Made by a program: the position numbers and the translations under genes. Below the pieces are notes generated by a model that worked only from the letters and a program-made list of their open reading frames with translations, was not told where the DNA came from and made no database searches. A DNA stretch of 64,000 nucleotides. Source: Deltaproteobacteria bacterium (lineage in GTDB: Bacteria > Myxococcota_A > Polyangia > GCA-2747355). The stretch's first letter is position 1. Every line of letters begins with the position of its first letter. The stretch is from contig JACKDQ010000012.1 in assembly GCA_020633415.1 (NCBI GenBank), positions 49,705 through 113,704 on the forward strand, in the 5' to 3' direction. Of the stretch, positions 60,017-64,000 are shown piece by piece.

Positions 60017-62152
60017 CTAGGAGCGAGCCTGCTGGCTAATCAGAAAGGTTCGCGGAGGCGCCTTGCTCTGCGCGAAATCGAGCGGCGTCATTTTTCGGGT
60101 CACCTCGACCACGCGGACGTCGCCGAGCGTCGCGAGATCGAGTTCGAAGTCAAGTGGGGTGGAAAAGATCAGCTCGCCGCCGGGGGCCAAGCGCTTGAGG
60201 CTGTGCTGAAGCAATTCGATGTGATCGCGCCGCAGGTCAAAGTCACGGTCGAGCCCCTTGCTGCGCGAGTAGGCCGGCGGTGCAACGAAGATTAGATCGT
60301 ATTGTTGCCGGTCGCGCTCGAGAAATTGCCGGATGTCTTGGCGAACAAATCGGTGTTTCTGTGGGTCGCTGAGCTGGTTTTCGGCGAAATTTTGCTCGCC
60401 CCAAGCAAGGTAGCGTCGCGAGAGATCGACGCTCGTCGTGCGAATCGCACCACCGTGGGCGGCGGCAACCGATGCGCTGCAGGTGTAGGCAAAGAGATTG
60501 AGCAGGCGCTTGCCGGCGGCATGCTCACGGATGTAGCGGCGGACAAGTCGGTGGTCGAGAAACAGACCCGTGTCGAGGTAGTCGGTGGTGTTGATCGCAA
60601 AGCGCAAACCGCCCTCGCGCACCCAGTGTAGCTCTCCGCGGTCGTCGCGCTTTTCGTACTGCGCGCCCTCGCGCTGCCGACGCCGAACGCGCACAACCAG
60701 CTTGGACTCTGGAATCTCTAATATTTCAGAGGTGATTGTCACAACGTCCCGCATACGCCGCACCGCGAGACCCGCATCGACGCCGAGCGGTCGCGCGTAT
60801 TCGGCGACGACCACCAGGCCATCGTACCAGTCGACGGCAACGTTGTACTGCGGCACATCCGCATCATAGAGACGATAGCAATCGACCTGCTGCGCGCGCG
60901 CCCAGCGGCGCAAGCGGGCGACGTTTTTGCGCAGCCGGTTGCGATACATCTCGGCTTCGGCGTGCGGTCGTTGCCAGGCGGCGATCTCGGCGTCGGGCGC
61001 CCGGTCGGCGATCGGCAGCTCAAGCAGACGGCAGGGCAGTTTGCCGTTATAGAGTTCGTGACGCGAGCTGGCGCGTAGTCCGATCCGTTTGGCCAGCTCG
61101 CGACTTCCGGTGAACACCCAGGCGTGCCATCCGCAAAAGCGGCGGCGCAACACGTTGCCCAGCGCCTCGTAGAGCGTGGCCAATTCCGCTTCGTCACCCA
61201 AGCGCACGCCGTAGGGTGGGTTGACGACGACCATCCCTCGCTCGGCGGCAAGCGGTGCGGCGCACTCGAGCAGATCACGTTGCGCTACGATTACCTGCTC
61301 GGCCAGCTGGGCGCGTTGTAGATTGGTCTTCGCCGCGGCCACGGCCTCGGCCGACGCGTCAAAAGCGTAGATTGGCGGACCCTGCGCTGTCGCACTGGCG
61401 ATCTGCTTGGCCTCGCTCACGAGCTCGCGCCAGAGGGTTGGATCGTGGCCAGACCAGCGTTGGAAGCCGTGACTGGCACGGGCCAGCCCGGGCGCACGCC
61501 GATAGGCCGCGCGGGCGGCCTCGATCGCCAGCGTCGCGGACCCGCACATCGGGTCGACCAGCGCATCGTAGCGCTCTGGCCAGCCAGCGATGCGGAGGAT
61601 CGCCGCCGCAAGGTTTTCCTTGAGCGGCGCGCTGGTCATCACGCGACCCTGGCCGCGACGAAACAGCGCCTGACCTGAAAGGTCGATCGAGACCGTGGTC
61701 TGCGGTCCGGCGCGATAGACGAAAAAGCGCAAGTCGGGGTCGCGACGGTCGACATCGGGACGACGCCCCTTGGCCGCGCGCAGCTCGTCGACGATCGCAT
61801 CCTTGGTCCGCAACGCGACGAAGCGCGGGCTGTTCAGCCCCTCGGTCGCCGCCCCACCAAAGGCCGCTTGGACCGCAAACGATTGATCGACGCCCAGATG
61901 GTCCGCCCAGGGCAAGGCGCGCATCTGTCGATAGAATGCCGCATCATCCTCGGCGGAAAACTCCCCGATGGTCAGCAGTATCCGGCTGGCAACCTGCGAC
62001 CACAGACAGGCCTGGTAGCCGAGGCGCAGCGGGCCACTGAACGCCACGCCGCCTCGGCCGGCAACCGTCGGCTGGCCGAGCAGTCCATCGAGTTCGCCTT
62101 TGAGCACCTGCTCGGTGCCGCGGGCCGCCATGGCAAAGAACTTCAACTCCAT
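60017..62152 (-). CDS. rlmL: Bifunctional 23S rRNA methyltransferase RlmKL (m2G2445 / m7G2069)
   Basis: 711 aa from ATG 62152 (GTG 62155 is an alternative), the length of E. coli RlmKL (702). Order: N-terminal ferredoxin-like/THUMP region (~40-165), RlmL methyltransferase with DPMCGSATLAIEAA and the N2-guanine motif NPPYG (~311-315), then the RlmK half with NLFAYTCSASVAAAHGGA and an SAM-type Asp in TTSVDLS. The RlmK active segment reads APPAYSRSK where DPPTFSNSK is usual. Acts on 23S rRNA during ribosome assembly. It is divergent from the CARF regulator with ~110 bp between starts. Confidence 0.95.
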   Translation of the reverse strand: MELKFFAMAARGTEQVLKGELDGLLGQPTVAGRGGVAFSGPLRLGYQACLWSQVASRILLTIGEFSAEDDAAFYRQMRALPWADHLGVDQSFAVQAAFGGAATEGLNSPRFVALRTKDAIVDELRAAKGRRPDVDRRDPDLRFFVYRAGPQTTVSIDLSGQALFRRGQGRVMTSAPLKENLAAAILRIAGWPERYDALVDPMCGSATLAIEAARAAYRRAPGLARASHGFQRWSGHDPTLWRELVSEAKQIASATAQGPPIYAFDASAEAVAAAKTNLQRAQLAEQVIVAQRDLLECAAPLAAERGMVVVNPPYGVRLGDEAELATLYEALGNVLRRRFCGWHAWVFTGSRELAKRIGLRASSRHELYNGKLPCRLLELPIADRAPDAEIAAWQRPHAEAEMYRNRLRKNVARLRRWARAQQVDCYRLYDADVPQYNVAVDWYDGLVVVAEYARPLGVDAGLAVRRMRDVVTITSEILEIPESKLVVRVRRRQREGAQYEKRDDRGELHWVREGGLRFAINTTDYLDTGLFLDHRLVRRYIREHAAGKRLLNLFAYTCSASVAAAHGGAIRTTSVDLSRRYLAWGEQNFAENQLSDPQKHRFVRQDIRQFLERDRQQYDLIFVAPPAYSRSKGLDRDFDLRRDHIELLQHSLKRLAPGGELIFSTPLDFELDLATLGDVRVVEVTRKMTPLDFAQSKAPPRTFLISQQARS

Positions 62153-62265
62153 CACCGGCGACCATCGGCTGCCGGCGCGACCGGGTCAAGCAAGCAGAGA
62201 CGGTGCGTAATTCACCACCTCTAAATGATGCGAAATATATCAGCATGGTCTATAGTGCACCAGAT

Positions 62266-63726
62266 ATGCGCTCGGTGTTGCTCAGCTGGTCAGATCGCGA
62301 CCAAATATCTGCAGAAAGGGCTGAAAAGCGGGGAAAGGGGCCGATTCGTCGGCTGCTCCAGCAGCGCAGCTTCAAGCGCCATTACGACGCGATCTGGTTG
62401 CTGAGCAGCTCAAGCGGCGAGGCAGCGGCCCACCAGCTCCGCGAAGAGCTATTGCGGCGCGTGGCGCTGGTCGAGGTGCGGGTCGTGGATGTCGACGATC
62501 CATCCGATCCCGAGCAGGTGTTGGTCGGACTCGGCGAGCTGCTCGAGCACTTTGAACAGCGCTTCGCTGAAACCGAGTGGCAGCGCGACGTGCTGATTTC
62601 TGCAGGCGGACCGGCGATCTTCGGGGCATGGCTGATGTTCACTCAAGCTGGCCTGCTAAAGACGCGGCTGTTACGCGTCGACCTAGCCGGCGGCGATCGG
62701 GTCGTTGATCAAGTGAGCTTTGACTTTCCGCCGGTGCCGGCGGTCCAGCTGCTGCACGACCAACTAGCCGCCCTGCGTGCTCGACTCACGCTGCTCGACA
62801 GTCAGCGTTTGATCGCGCGCAGTGCTGCGATGGGCGCACTCGTCGAGCGGATCAGCGCCACGGCGAGTAGCGCGTTACCGCTGTTGCTCTACGGCGAAAG
62901 CGGCAGTGGCAAGCGTCGGGTCGCCGAAGCGATCCACCAGGCCAGTGCGCGCCAAGGCCTGTTCGTCTGTGAACGGTGCAGTGGTCTGTCAGGCGAGCAG
63001 CTCGAGCTGGCGCTGTTCGGTGGCGCGGCAGGCGCCTATCCGACCCGCCGGCGTAGCGCCTTCGAGCGCGCCCGCGGCGGCACCCTTTATTTAGCCGATC
63101 TCGACGCGCTTCCCGCGGAATTGCAGACTCAGCTGTTGCGCCTGCTTGATGACCGCCTGCTGCGTATCGGCTCGACGGTCCGTGACCTGCCGATCGATGT
63201 GCGGCTGATCGTCGGATCGAGCAGCTCACTTGAGGCCGCCGTCGAAGCGGGCCGCTTTCGTCGCGAGCTGTTGCACCGTCTGGCGGGTGTCACGCTGACG
63301 GTCCCCGCACTGCGCCAGCGTCGTGAAGATATCCCCGAGCTGATCCAGCAGTTTGTCGGTGAATTCCACCGGCGACCGTGCAGCATTAGCCCAGGCGCAC
63401 TGCGCGCCTTAGAGCGCTACAGTTTTCCTGGCAACGTCCGGCAACTCCAGTTGGAGGTCGCCAGATGGCATGCCTTTGGCGATGGCGTCGTCGACCTCGA
63501 TCGACTCTCTGCAGAGATCGTCGCCGCGGCGAACGAACCACCGGCGTCGCCCGCCGTACCGCCGAGCGCCCAGAGCGCGTTGGCGCACGCGGTGAACGAC
63601 GCCGAATTTCTGGCGATCCGCGCGGCTCTCCAGGCGCACAACGGGAACCTCTCGCGCACGGCTTCCACGTTGGCGATCGACCGCAACACCCTTAAGCGCA
63701 AAATGCAGCGTTTCGGTCTGCGCTGA
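62266..63726 (+). CDS. CARF-domain AAA+ Fis-type regulator with degenerate GAFTGA and Walker B
   Basis: 486 aa from ATG 62266, chosen because MRSVLLSWSDRDQ fits the start of CARF/RtcR-like sensor domains (an earlier ATG at 62203 is possible). Residues 1-~145 form the ligand domain, with SAGGPAIFGAWLMFTQAGLLKTRLL as the CARF-type signature. The AAA+ domain (~180-400) has Walker A GESGSGK (210-216), but GAFTGA reads GAYPTR (256-261) in a shortened loop. Walker B reads YLADLD where FLDE(V/I) is expected. The C-terminus is a Fis helix-turn-helix (GNLSRTASTLAIDRNTLKRKM). It is related to RtcR, which senses RNA damage products. Sigma54 contact and ATP hydrolysis are doubtful here. Divergent from rlmL. 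Confidence 0.9.
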   Translation: MRSVLLSWSDRDQISAERAEKRGKGPIRRLLQQRSFKRHYDAIWLLSSSSGEAAAHQLREELLRRVALVEVRVVDVDDPSDPEQVLVGLGELLEHFEQRFAETEWQRDVLISAGGPAIFGAWLMFTQAGLLKTRLLRVDLAGGDRVVDQVSFDFPPVPAVQLLHDQLAALRARLTLLDSQRLIARSAAMGALVERISATASSALPLLLYGESGSGKRRVAEAIHQASARQGLFVCERCSGLSGEQLELALFGGAAGAYPTRRRSAFERARGGTLYLADLDALPAELQTQLLRLLDDRLLRIGSTVRDLPIDVRLIVGSSSSLEAAVEAGRFRRELLHRLAGVTLTVPALRQRREDIPELIQQFVGEFHRRPCSISPGALRALERYSFPGNVRQLQLEVARWHAFGDGVVDLDRLSAEIVAAANEPPASPAVPPSAQSALAHAVNDAEFLAIRAALQAHNGNLSRTASTLAIDRNTLKRKMQRFGLR

Positions 63727-63729
63727 AGC

Positions 63730-63915
63730 TTAGCGGCGACGTGGGTGCGCTGATTGACCCGACGCGCCCAGCGAGGCGATCGCGCCCGATCTCTCGGTGA
63801 TCACCTTCGCCGCGGGCTGCTGGTTCCCCCAGCGCGTCAGGCCAACCGCGCATAAGATGCAAAGCGATAGTAGACCGCATAAGACGAGCCGTATGACGTG
63901 GCTATCTGCTGTCAC
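63730..63915 (-). CDS. Possible small membrane protein
   Basis: 61 aa from GTG 63915. One N-terminal hydrophobic span (VIRLVLCGLLSLCILCAVGL) and a basic C-terminus. It is convergent with the CARF regulator, ending 3 bp past its stop. The ribosome-binding site is weak (GGAAC). It could be chance; support is only the clean span and the gene-sized gap. Confidence 0.35.
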   Translation of the reverse strand: MTADSHVIRLVLCGLLSLCILCAVGLTRWGNQQPAAKVITERSGAIASLGASGQSAHPRRR

Positions 63916-64000
63916 GTTCCAATTAACGAATGACAGCGGCGAATCTTTCCAGCAGTCACGCAGAAAAGATGGCCAACACCAGGTCTTGTCGGCAAACGGC

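Overview
The window is high-GC DNA, packed with genes on both strands, and looks like a chromosomal segment of a myxobacterium-like (Myxococcota/Bradymonadota-type, formerly Deltaproteobacteria) organism. This assignment is inference. It rests on the many secreted lipoproteins with Asp/Gly/Ser-rich linkers, Hanks-type Ser/Thr kinases with N-terminal zinc ribbons, an FHA-sigma54 activator, an ECF sigma/anti-sigma pair, a c-di-GMP riboswitch and eukaryote-like secreted domains. I saw no rRNA, tRNA, insertion sequence, prophage or CRISPR array.

Layout. 1-2689 (minus): ECF sigma, zinc-finger anti-sigma and a caspase-family peptidase that runs off the left edge, with 4-bp overlaps. 3045-3977: secreted orphan. 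3993-7498 (minus): membrane Ser/Thr kinase, TPR membrane protein and FGE-fold lipoprotein, tightly coupled. 7801-9236 (minus): two related lipoproteins. 9426-12677: sigma-like regulator, a lipoprotein with a possible nuclease-like core, and a trypsin-fold lipoprotein. 12762-16429 (minus): small lipoprotein, then pntA-pntB transhydrogenase. 16698-25909: RCC1-propeller lipoprotein, CBS protein, five-repeat lipoprotein, VWC-like lipoprotein, amidohydrolase lipoprotein and a beta-barrel protein. 26098-30419 (plus): ERMP1-like M28 peptidase, acyl-CoA thioesterase and Ada. 30435-35065 (minus): secreted orphan, dapE, lipoprotein and GAPDH. 35196-39296 (minus): a 1366-residue PPDK-like dikinase without a PEP barrel. 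39488-41593 (plus): beta-propeller lipoprotein. 41695-43667 (minus): dapC-dapD.

43724-53714 (minus) is a signalling block. A c-di-GMP-I riboswitch precedes a pseudokinase-kinase fusion and its tail-anchored partner. Next come a tandem active kinase, a second kinase, a TPR membrane protein and a low-complexity transmembrane protein, and finally an FHA-AAA+-Fis activator with a repeated ACATGT-type element upstream. 53912-58794: a small membrane protein, a DUF2461 protein, two tandem membrane retropepsin-like proteases and NAD kinase. 58961-63726: a TetR regulator, rlmKL and, divergent to it, a CARF-AAA+-Fis regulator whose GAFTGA loop and Walker B motif are degenerate.

The most novel-looking items are the riboswitch-controlled pseudokinase-kinase, the degenerate CARF regulator beside an rRNA methyltransferase gene, the sigma/anti-sigma/caspase operon, and a recurring promoter layout (TANNNT, 6 nt, start codon) that implies leaderless mRNAs for several genes, including dapC and dapE. 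Housekeeping functions here are DAP/lysine synthesis (dapC, dapD, dapE), NADP(H) balance (pntAB, nadK), glycolysis (GAPDH), DNA repair (ada) and 23S rRNA methylation (rlmKL).
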